A DNA stretch of 64,000 nt from Paludibacteraceae bacterium (GTDB taxonomy: Bacteria; Bacteroidota; Bacteroidia; Bacteroidales; Paludibacteraceae), in the NCBI GenBank assembly GCA_017448345.1, contig JAFSLP010000075.1:33265-97264 (forward strand). The letters are read 5' to 3'. Made by a program: the position numbers and the translations under genes. Position 1 is the stretch's first letter. Every line of letters begins with the position of its first letter. This document shows positions 1 through 8,163 of this stretch, in pieces. Below the pieces are notes generated by a model that made no database searches, was not told the origin of the DNA, and was given only the letters and a program-made list of their open reading frames with translations.

Positions 1-2
1 TA

Positions 3-668
3 CCATGTTCCATTTACCGTTCGGAGGAGTTCTGGGGGCGTGCAGACGGATGGTATATATTAGCGTTGGTGGATGTGCTGGAAGCCTATATGAAGGGGGC
101 AACGGACAATGGACAAGGGACAAGGGACCAAGTACCAAGTACCGTTTCTCATTCGGCGGAGTTTAAGATACTGCACGGGTATCTGAAGGAACTGGCAGAG
201 GGGCTGGTGGCGCGACAGGACCCCATGACAGGATGCTGGTACCAGCTGCTGCAATACGGGCCGGAGAAATGCGCGACGCAGGGCGTGGACGACACCGGTT
301 CGCCCCAATACACGAACGTAGCGGAAGGCGGCACACAGTGCAACTACTTGGAGTCCTCAGCATCGTGCCTGATTACGGCGGCACTGCTGAAAGGCACGCG
401 GTTAGGGCTGCTGGACTATGCGGAAGCCGGCAAACGCGGTTTTGAAGGTATCGTGAAGCATTTCCTGACAACAGGCTATGACATCACGTCCAGCTGTCAG
501 TCGGCAGGGTTGAGCAAAGACCGTAACGGCACTGCCGCCTATTACCTGATAGGCAAAGACGTGCCGATACAGGATAACACAGAAGGAAAAGTGTTAGGAG
601 CCTTCCTGATGGCTGCCGTGGAATATGAGCGGGCCTACCCACCCAAAGCGGCAACGAGGGAGAAATAG
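3..668 (+). CDS. GH105/GH88-type unsaturated glucuronyl/rhamnogalacturonyl hydrolase, 3' part
   Basis: This is the C-terminal part of a glycoside hydrolase whose start lies before the window; the frame is open from base 3. Family members cleave unsaturated uronic acids from pectin- or glycosaminoglycan-derived oligosaccharides. The motif EEFWGRADGWYILALVDVLE (codons from about base 24) matches the W-G-R-x-x-G-W barrel signature of GH105. Downstream, QDPMTGCWYQLL and SSASCLITAALLKG also follow the family pattern. After LEAYMKG, a stretch (NGQGTRDQVPSTVS) is encoded by imperfect 7-nt repeats of the GGACAAG/ACCAAGT type and looks like an in-frame insertion between helices. The protein ends at TAG 666-668. 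Nothing is known about upstream neighbours. Family assignment is fairly safe; the exact substrate is not known. Confidence 0.8.
   Translation, partial: PCSIYRSEEFWGRADGWYILALVDVLEAYMKGATDNGQGTRDQVPSTVSHSAEFKILHGYLKELAEGLVARQDPMTGCWYQLLQYGPEKCATQGVDDTGSPQYTNVAEGGTQCNYLESSASCLITAALLKGTRLGLLDYAEAGKRGFEGIVKHFLTTGYDITSSCQSAGLSKDRNGTAAYYLIGKDVPIQDNTEGKVLGAFLMAAVEYERAYPPKAATREK
104..143. repeat. Heptamer-type tandem repeat inside the GH105 gene
   Basis: Imperfect 7-nt units (GGACAAT, GGACAAG, GGACAAG, then ACCAAGT twice) run in tandem and stay in frame with the glycosidase. The same words recur in other genes of this window. Confidence 0.75.
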
Positions 669-684
669 ACCAAGAACCTAATGT

Positions 685-720
685 AATGGTATCGGAATAG
701 TATTTCAGGAGGAGGGTATC
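685..720. repeat. 36-bp dispersed repeat, copy A
   Basis: This 36-bp sequence (starts AATGGTATCGG, ends GAGGGTATC) occurs again as a perfect reverse complement at 38883-38918. Both copies lie 70-96 bp upstream of the start codon of a giant surface-protein gene, in opposite orientations relative to the gene. It could be a regulatory site or a remnant of a mobile element. Confidence 0.8.
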
Positions 721-757
721 TCATGGGTATTGAGAAATCAAGATACCAAAAAAACAG

Positions 758-765
758 TAACTTTG
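758..765 (+). promoter_or_regulatory. Possible -7 box (TAACTTTG) for the 2226-residue protein gene
   Basis: TAACTTTG fits the Bacteroidota -7 consensus TAnnTTTG and lies 51 bp before the start codon. No good TTTG sits 19-21 bp upstream, so this is a weak call. Confidence 0.35.
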
Positions 766-816
766 TGCTCAAAATTGTGAAACTATTAACCACAGGATAC
801 ATAAGGAATTAAAACC

Positions 817-3800
817 ATGAAAAAAAATTTCCTCTTTGTCGCATTATTTTTCACCACCTTCGCATTTGGGGAAGACATCTCCAATTATGCCACCGGTTTT
901 GAGAACGGCACGAGCAACATAACCAAAGACCAATGTAGTGCCGTAGCTTCATCTTCGGATGCCCCGCGAACGGGTTCGGCGTGCCTGACAACCAGTTATA
1001 ATAATAACAATAACAGGCGATTCTACTTAACTCCCACTTTCGCGGTACCAAAGAATTCCTATCTTCATGTTATTGCTTACGCCAAATTGCTTTCCACAGA
1101 TGTCACGACAGCCAGTACGGGAACTCAGGCATCCGCAGAAGCTTACGGAACGGGTACTACAGGCACCGGATTAGCGGAGAACCTTACGACCTCATGGAGG
1201 CGTATCACAGCCTCTTCAGGCAAAGCCGGTTCGGACAAGACCGGTGCGACAGCCCGTTTCTATCGGAAGCACGCCAATAAGCAAGATGTGTTGTTCGACG
1301 ATATAATCGCGTATGTATCCACCGAGTCGTCAGTCGATTTGACGGCTCCTACTGCTGCAACTTCGGCATCAGCTACCGAAACGAAGATTACTTGGACTTG
1401 CGGTACGGATGCCAATACGGGCGTGCAAGCGACATTGATCTGGAAACGTATCGATGGCACCGAGAATGACTTGACGCTCAACAACCAAGGTATCTATGCC
1501 TTGGCAGCAACCGAGGGTCCGAAGATAGATCAAAACGGGCATTGGGAGTTGGTGAGAGTGTTAGCAAAAGATGCTACTGCATATAACGCAAGCACAACCT
1601 TCGCCAGCAAGGAAGTATATGCCATCGTTCACCGCGATATGGCGTATAACTATTCTCCCCCTACATACGTGACGACTCCTGACTTATCCGTCAAGACGCT
1701 TTATCTGAGACCGGGAACGAATTGGTTACAAAAGGGCGGATCCACAAACCCTCGTTTTGCGGTATATTGCTACGACGGCGACGGAGATAAATGGTACGAT
1801 ATGACGGCAGTAGATGCCGGCTGTAGTTCGGGTACGGTTTATAAGGCGGAGGTAAAAGCCACTTATAGCAATTTGATCTTCTGCCGCATGAATGGCAGTA
1901 CTACTGAGAACAACTGGGGCAATAAATGGAACCAAACCGGCAACCTGACGATGCCGATCGCTGAGGCTGGAGTTTATGAAGTACCAAATAGTGCGTGGGA
2001 TGGAAGTACCGACACCCACTGGAGAACACAACCCTTGAGTATCTGCGTGTCAAGTACCAATACAAACCTAAGTTCCAATACTTGTCTTTGCTTCGTGGGT
2101 GAAGCACTGAGTTTGACGGCAACCAGTACAGGCGCCACACGCTACCAGTGGTATAAAGGAGGAACAGATGAGAGCAATAAAATAGCCGGTGCTACCACCG
2201 CCACCTACATCAACTATAATTTCACATTCGAAGACGCAGGGGATTATTATTGCAAATCACGCATCGGAGACGGGGCAGAAATCACAAGTGCCAAGTACAC
2301 CGTAAAGACGCTGCGGATGTATTTCAATGTGGGTCGTGGAGGTACATATTATGGCACAATAGACTTGCGTAATACAGATTCTGATAACAAGAAAGCAACA
2401 GGTATGATTTTCTTGGGTAAAGAATGGACATATGCGTTCAGCGTGGCAGATGGTTGCGGAAACTACTACGGTCAAGAAAACACAGATAACGAGGCTGGTT
2501 GGATGAAGAGTAGCAACTGTACCAATTGGGCAATGAATAGCGATAAACAATGTTTTATTCGTACAGAGAATGGTGCGACTTACACGTTTATAGTGGATTA
2601 TACAAACATATCTCTACCTAAGGTTTCCGCTATCTATCCTCCCGACAACCAAGTAGCAGGCAAGATGATTTATTTTGATAATAGTTTACTGGATTGGGAA
2701 GAACCTTTGTATTACCGTGTTGGTCGTGGAAAACGTGGTAGTGCTAATCATACCCAAGCGGCAGCGATTTCCAAAGTACCGGGTACAGCAAACCTATACC
2801 AATACAAAACACCTGAATACAACGATTTGGACGAATGGCACATTGCGAACAACGATGGTACAACCGGTAGTGGCTCCGATTACTCCATCTATAAGACCAA
2901 GACCGGTGACACGCATGAGATTACCAAATCTGTTAATTACGAGGGCGGAGCCACCACACAAGATATAACGATTGTACCGACAGGTGATCACTCGACAGGA
3001 ACAGATGTCGGCGTAAATGATAACTGCGAATTCTATCCGTACCAGACAGTGCCCGGTATGAAGACGCAGAACGTAATGATTGATAATCCGGAGAACGGAA
3101 CCATCACGGTTAGTTACACGGATGTGGAAGGTAATAATCAATCATTCACCAGCGGAGACCGCGATTTGGCGCATACCTGTTACTTGAAGATAGAGGCAGC
3201 ACCTGCCACCTGCGGCTATCAGTTAGCCTCGCTATATGTGAACGGAACTCCTTTCACCAGCGGAGACACCTATATCTTGGATGCCCGAACAACCATTGAT
3301 GCAGAGTTTGAACCCGCCACCTACAGCGTCACGTTGCATGCAAACGGCGGACTTATCTTAGAGGGTGACGTGACAGAATACACATATGGCATCGGAGCCA
3401 CATTGCCGACGCGTCTGTCGCTTACCGGCAAGGATTTCATGGGGTGGTATGATAATGAGGGATTGACAGGTACGTCGGTAACGGAGATAAGTGCTACCGA
3501 CTGCAACGACAAGCAATACTATGCTAAATGGGAGAACGAAAAGACCAAAGTGACTTATATCATCGGTTCATGCCAAGTGACCGGCGAGGAATGGATACAA
3601 GGAGAGAATGGTAGTTACAGCGCTTGGTTGTACAAAGCTGGTGCGACTGCTGACCAAAACACCTTAAAAGCCACCTCGGATATCAAGATTCCTTCTCTCA
3701 ATACGGCAAACCAGTGGTTCTTGACAAAGGATGTTACCAAACTCACCGACAATGCCAGTTGGAGCCATAATGATGATGCTACAACAAAGGTAAACAAATC

Positions 3801-6800
3801 AATCCGAGCTTTCAAGGTAGGAAGTGGTAGCACCATGAAGTTTAACTTGAACGACTTGGTAGCCAGCAGCATTATGTTCTACGTCTTCCCGGCAAGTGCA
3901 GATGGATACAAAGTGGATATCAAAGTGAACGGCACGACAAGCACTTATTCTATTCCGTCGGGCGAACAATATGAGTTGCACCGTTTTGACTATTTTGAGG
4001 GACCGTATAGCGGTGAGTTTTCTATCAAGAGTGACGGAAAAGAAAGTCGTGTCATAGTAGTGGTAGAAGTGCCTACCGTGACGATTCAGTTTGATAAGAA
4101 TGCCACAGATGCAACAGGCACGATGGAGTCGCTTGTGGTTCCGAAAGGTACCAAGCCGACATTGCCCGCAAATAGTTATGAGCGAATCGGCTATGAATTC
4201 AAATGCTGGACAGAAGGTTCAACCACCGGTCCCGAGATAGCCGATAGAGCGGCGTACAAAGCGAACGCCGATGTGACGCTTTATGCCAAGTGGGTGGAAC
4301 ATTTTGAAACAGAGGTAAATTTGAGTGCACCGGACGCAGAGAATAGTTATACAAAATCTGTGACAGCCGTTTACACTCAAGCGATGCCAACCATAACTGA
4401 CTTACCGACACGTGAGTGGTATATTTTCGAGGGCTATTTTGAGAACCCGGACGGTACCGGCACGCAGTATTATTCATCGACAGGCGAGAGCGTTACAGCA
4501 TGGGATAAAACCACTCCTACGGCGACAATCTATGCCAAATGGACAGAGATCAAACATACGGAAATCACTCTGAAGGCTACCGATGCATACAACCATTATA
4601 CTTCTTCGGTGGTTGCTCCGCTCAATCAACCGATGCCGGTTATTCCGAACTTACCGTTGAGCACAACGCATGTGTTTGCAGGCTATTTCGAGAATCCGGA
4701 CGGCATCGGCACGCAGTATTATACCGCCACCGGTACGAGTGCGAGGAACTGGGATAAGGATGTAGCTTCCGCCACTTTGTACGCCAAATGGATGGAGCCT
4801 TGTGAAATCCCGCCAACGCTCACGCCGGCAGCACCCGTAATAACTATATGGAATGGTAAGAAAGCAGATGTGACCTTAGCCACACTTTCGTGTTCGATAG
4901 ATACCACGACACTCAAGTACTCGTTTGTCTCCGCAAGCGACAATATTACCGGATGCGAATACAAGTATTTCGATTCACGTATCCACCTCATAGGCACGCC
5001 GACGGGTTATTCGACTGCGGAGACAAAGACCATCACCTTCACCTTCAAGAACAACTGTGAACCGGAACAAACCTATACCGTGGAGCAGGCTGTTCGCATC
5101 TATCCGGCAGGTCAAAAAGCACGTATCGCTTTGATTCTGACAGGAAAAGAAGGAGGGGATTTCGATGAGTACACCGAGAGCGACTCTACCAGCTGCGCCG
5201 AACTAATCGAGTATCTAAATCACACCTACGATGTGAAGTGCGTGAACGGCTACGCCTCAAAGAATACGACTGATATAGCTACCTATTATAACGACTACGA
5301 CCTGCTCATCGTAACTGATTTCCTCAATACCGGCAAGGGTTATACCAATGCCATCGGTACACTGATTGACAAGAGGCCGATTTTGAGTTTTGAGGCGTAT
5401 GTAGCAAACCTCTCCAACTGGCACATCCAATCCAACCCGACAGACCCGAGTCCGAAAGTAAAGAACATGAAAGTGCTCTGTGCCGGACACGCAGTCTTCA
5501 AGGACGCCAAGTATGACGAGGAGGACGCATCGCCGGTAGATGTAATCAACGATGCGGATACCACAGTCGTTGTATTGGATGCATTGAGTTCGGAAAAGGA
5601 CGCAAAAGGACTGCAAGGTTTCACCATCAATGAGGCACCGGACTTTATCTTCCTCGCCACGATACGGGATGAAAATAATAAACGAGACTTGATTGTCTGC
5701 TGCGAGCGGCAAGTGGTCTTCTCCGCCCGTCTGATGCTGTACGGTATCAATTTCTATGAGATGGGTAACCTCTCTAAGGCGGGACGCATCATCATTCGCC
5801 AGATGGTAGATTACCTGTTGATGACCGATGAAACAACTATCGCCGACTGCTCGTTGGTATTTGATAATGGAGCCGGAAACACCACGTTTGACCCCGGCAC
5901 TTATAAGGGCACAGGAGAAAAAGGAGATGGCAAATGGTCCACCGCAGCCAACTGGGCTCCCGGATATAACATCATCCCTACTCCCGTTCATCCGACGCGT
6001 ATCATTGCCGAGTGTCATGTAGATACAGACGATGCGCATGCAGGTAGTGTAAAAGTGAACAAAGGTCGTGACGAACACAATAAACTTGTGGAGGGCAAGT
6101 TAATCATCGAGCCGGAAGGCGGATTGACGATAGCCGGTTTGGTAGCCACCGTGAATGACACACGATACGCTTCGCCAATCACCATTTCGGCAGATGAACT
6201 GCTGATTAAAGCCGATGCTTCGCACAATGGTGCCTTCGTATATGGCAATAAAGAGTCGGACGTGCGGGCTACGGTTCAGTACTACAGTAGCGGTAGTGAA
6301 GCCAAGACAGCACATCCGGTATGGCAGTACATGGGTATTCCGTTCCAGTCCGGACATACGGCTATCCAGATGTACTACGCGGCATGGATGTGCCGGTGGG
6401 CAAGCGGTTCGACAGACGGGTTAGGAGGTCTATGGCAATGGGTAGAAAACGATGATGTGTTACTGCCGTTCGAAGGATATTGTATCACGCAAGAGGCGGC
6501 GAAAATCTATGAGTTTGAAGGTAAACTCAATCCGCCTGTTACAACTACTCTGGAGCTGGACAACCGCGATGGAGATGGATTCGCTTTTGCTGCTAACAGC
6601 TGGACGGCACCTATCAAGATACAGGAAATGGAGGATGCCGATTTCGTCAATGCGGACAAATCTATCTATATCTATCATACAGGTTCATACGCCAACTGGG
6701 GAGAGAACGGGACTCCCGTAGATGCACACTTCGGTTCGGCGGCTACCTTGCCCGGTCAGTATGCTGTGATTCCTATTCACTCGTCACCCTACCTGACGGG

Positions 6801-7497
6801 CGCAGATTCGGTTATCCCGGCTATGCAGGGATTCTTCGTGCAAACCACTGCTGCCAACGCCCAACTGAAACTGGTATATAACCGCACCGTCTATGACGCT
6901 ACCTATTTCAAGACATCCACTCAGCCGATGCGTGCACCGCGTATCAACGACCGACCGGAGGTGATGCAACTGACCGTCAGTGGCGACTCATACGGTGACC
7001 GCGTTCATCTATTGGCACGTAATGACTTCTCTGATGAATTCCAAGACGGATGGGATGGCCGTAAGATTGAAGGCGATGGGAGAGCACCAATGTTAGCCGT
7101 GGTTAAAGAAGCAGGAAATATGGCTGTAGCAGCAATCCCCACAATAGATGAACGTTTTTTGACTTTCCGTGCGGGTGAAGACAGTATCTATACCTTCACG
7201 TTCGATTACGAGGGCGAGACGATTTATCTCTATGACCGTCTGGCGGAGAGGGCTACGGAGATCCGTACAGGAAACACTTATACCTTCCGCACAACGAACA
7301 AGACCGCTGCACCCCGATTCCTGATTACCGCCACTCCTCCCCGGACACCTACGGCGGTAGAGCCTGTCGGCGTAGATCCGCGTGGCACGAAGGCTGAGAA
7401 GATTATCCACGAGGGTAAGCTGATGATTCTCTATCACGGGGCGGTATATGACGCGCGAGGCACGCGTGTAACAATAGGAAAGGAGGGTGCGAGATGA
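817..7497 (+). CDS. Giant secreted multi-domain surface protein with InlB-type repeats (2226 aa)
   Basis: An exported protein with a clear signal peptide (MKKNFLFVALFFTTFAFG). Visible modules in order: a beta-rich N-terminal region; an Ig-like domain at about 405-497 (YQWYKGG ... DAGDYYCKS); Listeria-Bacteroides (InlB B) repeats at about 835-907 and 1088-1160 (LTGKDFMGWYDNEG, ending YYAKW); two related repeats at about 1164-1326 that are near copies (FEGYFENPDGTGTQYY and FAGYFENPDGIGTQYY); an alpha/beta segment at about 1432-1670 (ARIALILTGKEGGDF, YDLLIVTDF) resembling amidotransferase/flavodoxin-like folds; and a late beta-sandwich at about 2060-2190 (DEFQDGWDGRKIEGDG, LTFRAGEDSIYTFTF) of a kind that in my recollection often precedes sorting tails in T9SS cargo. 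The end (KIIHEGKLMILYHGAVYDAR) matches the tail of the BspA-like proteins further on. The stop overlaps the next ATG. The adhesin role is inferred. Confidence 0.85.
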   Translation: MKKNFLFVALFFTTFAFGEDISNYATGFENGTSNITKDQCSAVASSSDAPRTGSACLTTSYNNNNNRRFYLTPTFAVPKNSYLHVIAYAKLLSTDVTTASTGTQASAEAYGTGTTGTGLAENLTTSWRRITASSGKAGSDKTGATARFYRKHANKQDVLFDDIIAYVSTESSVDLTAPTAATSASATETKITWTCGTDANTGVQATLIWKRIDGTENDLTLNNQGIYALAATEGPKIDQNGHWELVRVLAKDATAYNASTTFASKEVYAIVHRDMAYNYSPPTYVTTPDLSVKTLYLRPGTNWLQKGGSTNPRFAVYCYDGDGDKWYDMTAVDAGCSSGTVYKAEVKATYSNLIFCRMNGSTTENNWGNKWNQTGNLTMPIAEAGVYEVPNSAWDGSTDTHWRTQPLSICVSSTNTNLSSNTCLCFVGEALSLTATSTGATRYQWYKGGTDESNKIAGATTATYINYNFTFEDAGDYYCKSRIGDGAEITSAKYTVKTLRMYFNVGRGGTYYGTIDLRNTDSDNKKATGMIFLGKEWTYAFSVADGCGNYYGQENTDNEAGWMKSSNCTNWAMNSDKQCFIRTENGATYTFIVDYTNISLPKVSAIYPPDNQVAGKMIYFDNSLLDWEEPLYYRVGRGKRGSANHTQAAAISKVPGTANLYQYKTPEYNDLDEWHIANNDGTTGSGSDYSIYKTKTGDTHEITKSVNYEGGATTQDITIVPTGDHSTGTDVGVNDNCEFYPYQTVPGMKTQNVMIDNPENGTITVSYTDVEGNNQSFTSGDRDLAHTCYLKIEAAPATCGYQLASLYVNGTPFTSGDTYILDARTTIDAEFEPATYSVTLHANGGLILEGDVTEYTYGIGATLPTRLSLTGKDFMGWYDNEGLTGTSVTEISATDCNDKQYYAKWENEKTKVTYIIGSCQVTGEEWIQGENGSYSAWLYKAGATADQNTLKATSDIKIPSLNTANQWFLTKDVTKLTDNASWSHNDDATTKVNKSIRAFKVGSGSTMKFNLNDLVASSIMFYVFPASADGYKVDIKVNGTTSTYSIPSGEQYELHRFDYFEGPYSGEFSIKSDGKESRVIVVVEVPTVTIQFDKNATDATGTMESLVVPKGTKPTLPANSYERIGYEFKCWTEGSTTGPEIADRAAYKANADVTLYAKWVEHFETEVNLSAPDAENSYTKSVTAVYTQAMPTITDLPTREWYIFEGYFENPDGTGTQYYSSTGESVTAWDKTTPTATIYAKWTEIKHTEITLKATDAYNHYTSSVVAPLNQPMPVIPNLPLSTTHVFAGYFENPDGIGTQYYTATGTSARNWDKDVASATLYAKWMEPCEIPPTLTPAAPVITIWNGKKADVTLATLSCSIDTTTLKYSFVSASDNITGCEYKYFDSRIHLIGTPTGYSTAETKTITFTFKNNCEPEQTYTVEQAVRIYPAGQKARIALILTGKEGGDFDEYTESDSTSCAELIEYLNHTYDVKCVNGYASKNTTDIATYYNDYDLLIVTDFLNTGKGYTNAIGTLIDKRPILSFEAYVANLSNWHIQSNPTDPSPKVKNMKVLCAGHAVFKDAKYDEEDASPVDVINDADTTVVVLDALSSEKDAKGLQGFTINEAPDFIFLATIRDENNKRDLIVCCERQVVFSARLMLYGINFYEMGNLSKAGRIIIRQMVDYLLMTDETTIADCSLVFDNGAGNTTFDPGTYKGTGEKGDGKWSTAANWAPGYNIIPTPVHPTRIIAECHVDTDDAHAGSVKVNKGRDEHNKLVEGKLIIEPEGGLTIAGLVATVNDTRYASPITISADELLIKADASHNGAFVYGNKESDVRATVQYYSSGSEAKTAHPVWQYMGIPFQSGHTAIQMYYAAWMCRWASGSTDGLGGLWQWVENDDVLLPFEGYCITQEAAKIYEFEGKLNPPVTTTLELDNRDGDGFAFAANSWTAPIKIQEMEDADFVNADKSIYIYHTGSYANWGENGTPVDAHFGSAATLPGQYAVIPIHSSPYLTGADSVIPAMQGFFVQTTAANAQLKLVYNRTVYDATYFKTSTQPMRAPRINDRPEVMQLTVSGDSYGDRVHLLARNDFSDEFQDGWDGRKIEGDGRAPMLAVVKEAGNMAVAAIPTIDERFLTFRAGEDSIYTFTFDYEGETIYLYDRLAERATEIRTGNTYTFRTTNKTAAPRFLITATPPRTPTAVEPVGVDPRGTKAEKIIHEGKLMILYHGAVYDARGTRVTIGKEGAR

Positions 7498-8135
7498 AAA
7501 GGTTCCGTATTCAATTAATATTGGCGTTCATCGTACTGATTTGCGGTGTGTCGCTGATGGGACTGGTCTATATTGTGTTTAACAAACCCGAGGTGTATAT
7601 CAATCCCGGTATCGTAGTGTCCCATCCTTCCCCGGTATCCGAACCCGTGCTGCCCATCGCTTCACATGTAACCACGACCTCGCAATCGCTGTTCCATCAT
7701 ACGCCGTACAGCTATACCTATCACTCCAAAGAGAATACCTCCGCAGTGCATGCCGTAAAAGGGCTCTATCTACATTCCAGTGCCAAGGTTCGCTCGGTAG
7801 GCGGCGGAGGTATCGGAACCCCGGGTGTAGCGAATTCTTCCGGTTCGGGTTCCCAGCGCGGGATTATCTATACGCAGACTTCGGTTGCTACGATGCCGAT
7901 GACGAGTTTCGTAGCGGTAGCATCGACGCGTCAGATAGCGCAACCGGAGGCACAAGAAGCACCTCAGATGGCGAGTATGGCGGCACCGCGCCGTGCACCG
8001 GGACCTCCTGACCCTTCGGGACCGCTACCCGAAGACCACCAGCTTGTAGAACACCCGATAGGCGATGCTATAATACCGCTGCTATTTTTCTCTATCGGGT
8101 ATATCGTATATAGAAGAAAAAGACTCGCTGTATGA
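7494..8135 (+). CDS. Small membrane-anchored protein with sorting-like C-terminus (213 aa)
   Basis: The start ATG overlaps the stop of the giant gene (ATGA), so the two are probably translationally coupled. Residues 1-30 form an N-terminal membrane segment (LILAFIVLICGVSLMGLVYI). The middle is low-complexity, rich in Ser, Gly, Pro and Ala. The C-terminus has three parts: a PIGDA motif, a hydrophobic helix (IIPLLFFSIGYIVY) and a basic end (RRKRLAV). This layout is like that of C-terminal sorting or anchoring signals, but I do not recognise a named family. Coupling to the large surface protein suggests an accessory, chaperone or anchoring role, which is inference only. The stop codon lies within the terminator hairpin. 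Confidence 0.7.
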   Translation: MKRFRIQLILAFIVLICGVSLMGLVYIVFNKPEVYINPGIVVSHPSPVSEPVLPIASHVTTTSQSLFHHTPYSYTYHSKENTSAVHAVKGLYLHSSAKVRSVGGGGIGTPGVANSSGSGSQRGIIYTQTSVATMPMTSFVAVASTRQIAQPEAQEAPQMASMAAPRRAPGPPDPSGPLPEDHQLVEHPIGDAIIPLLFFSIGYIVYRRKRLAV

Positions 8136-8147
8136 GCGAGTCTTTTT
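8117..8147 (+). terminator. Rho-independent terminator overlapping the stop codon
   Basis: A 13-bp perfect stem (AAAAAGACTCGCT / AGCGAGTCTTTTT) with loop GTATG ends in a T run. The TGA stop of the preceding gene (8133-8135) is part of the hairpin. The A-run on the other arm means it may also serve the convergent minus-strand operon that ends at 8164. Confidence 0.85.
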
Positions 8148-8163
8148 CATAGAAGCGTAATGT

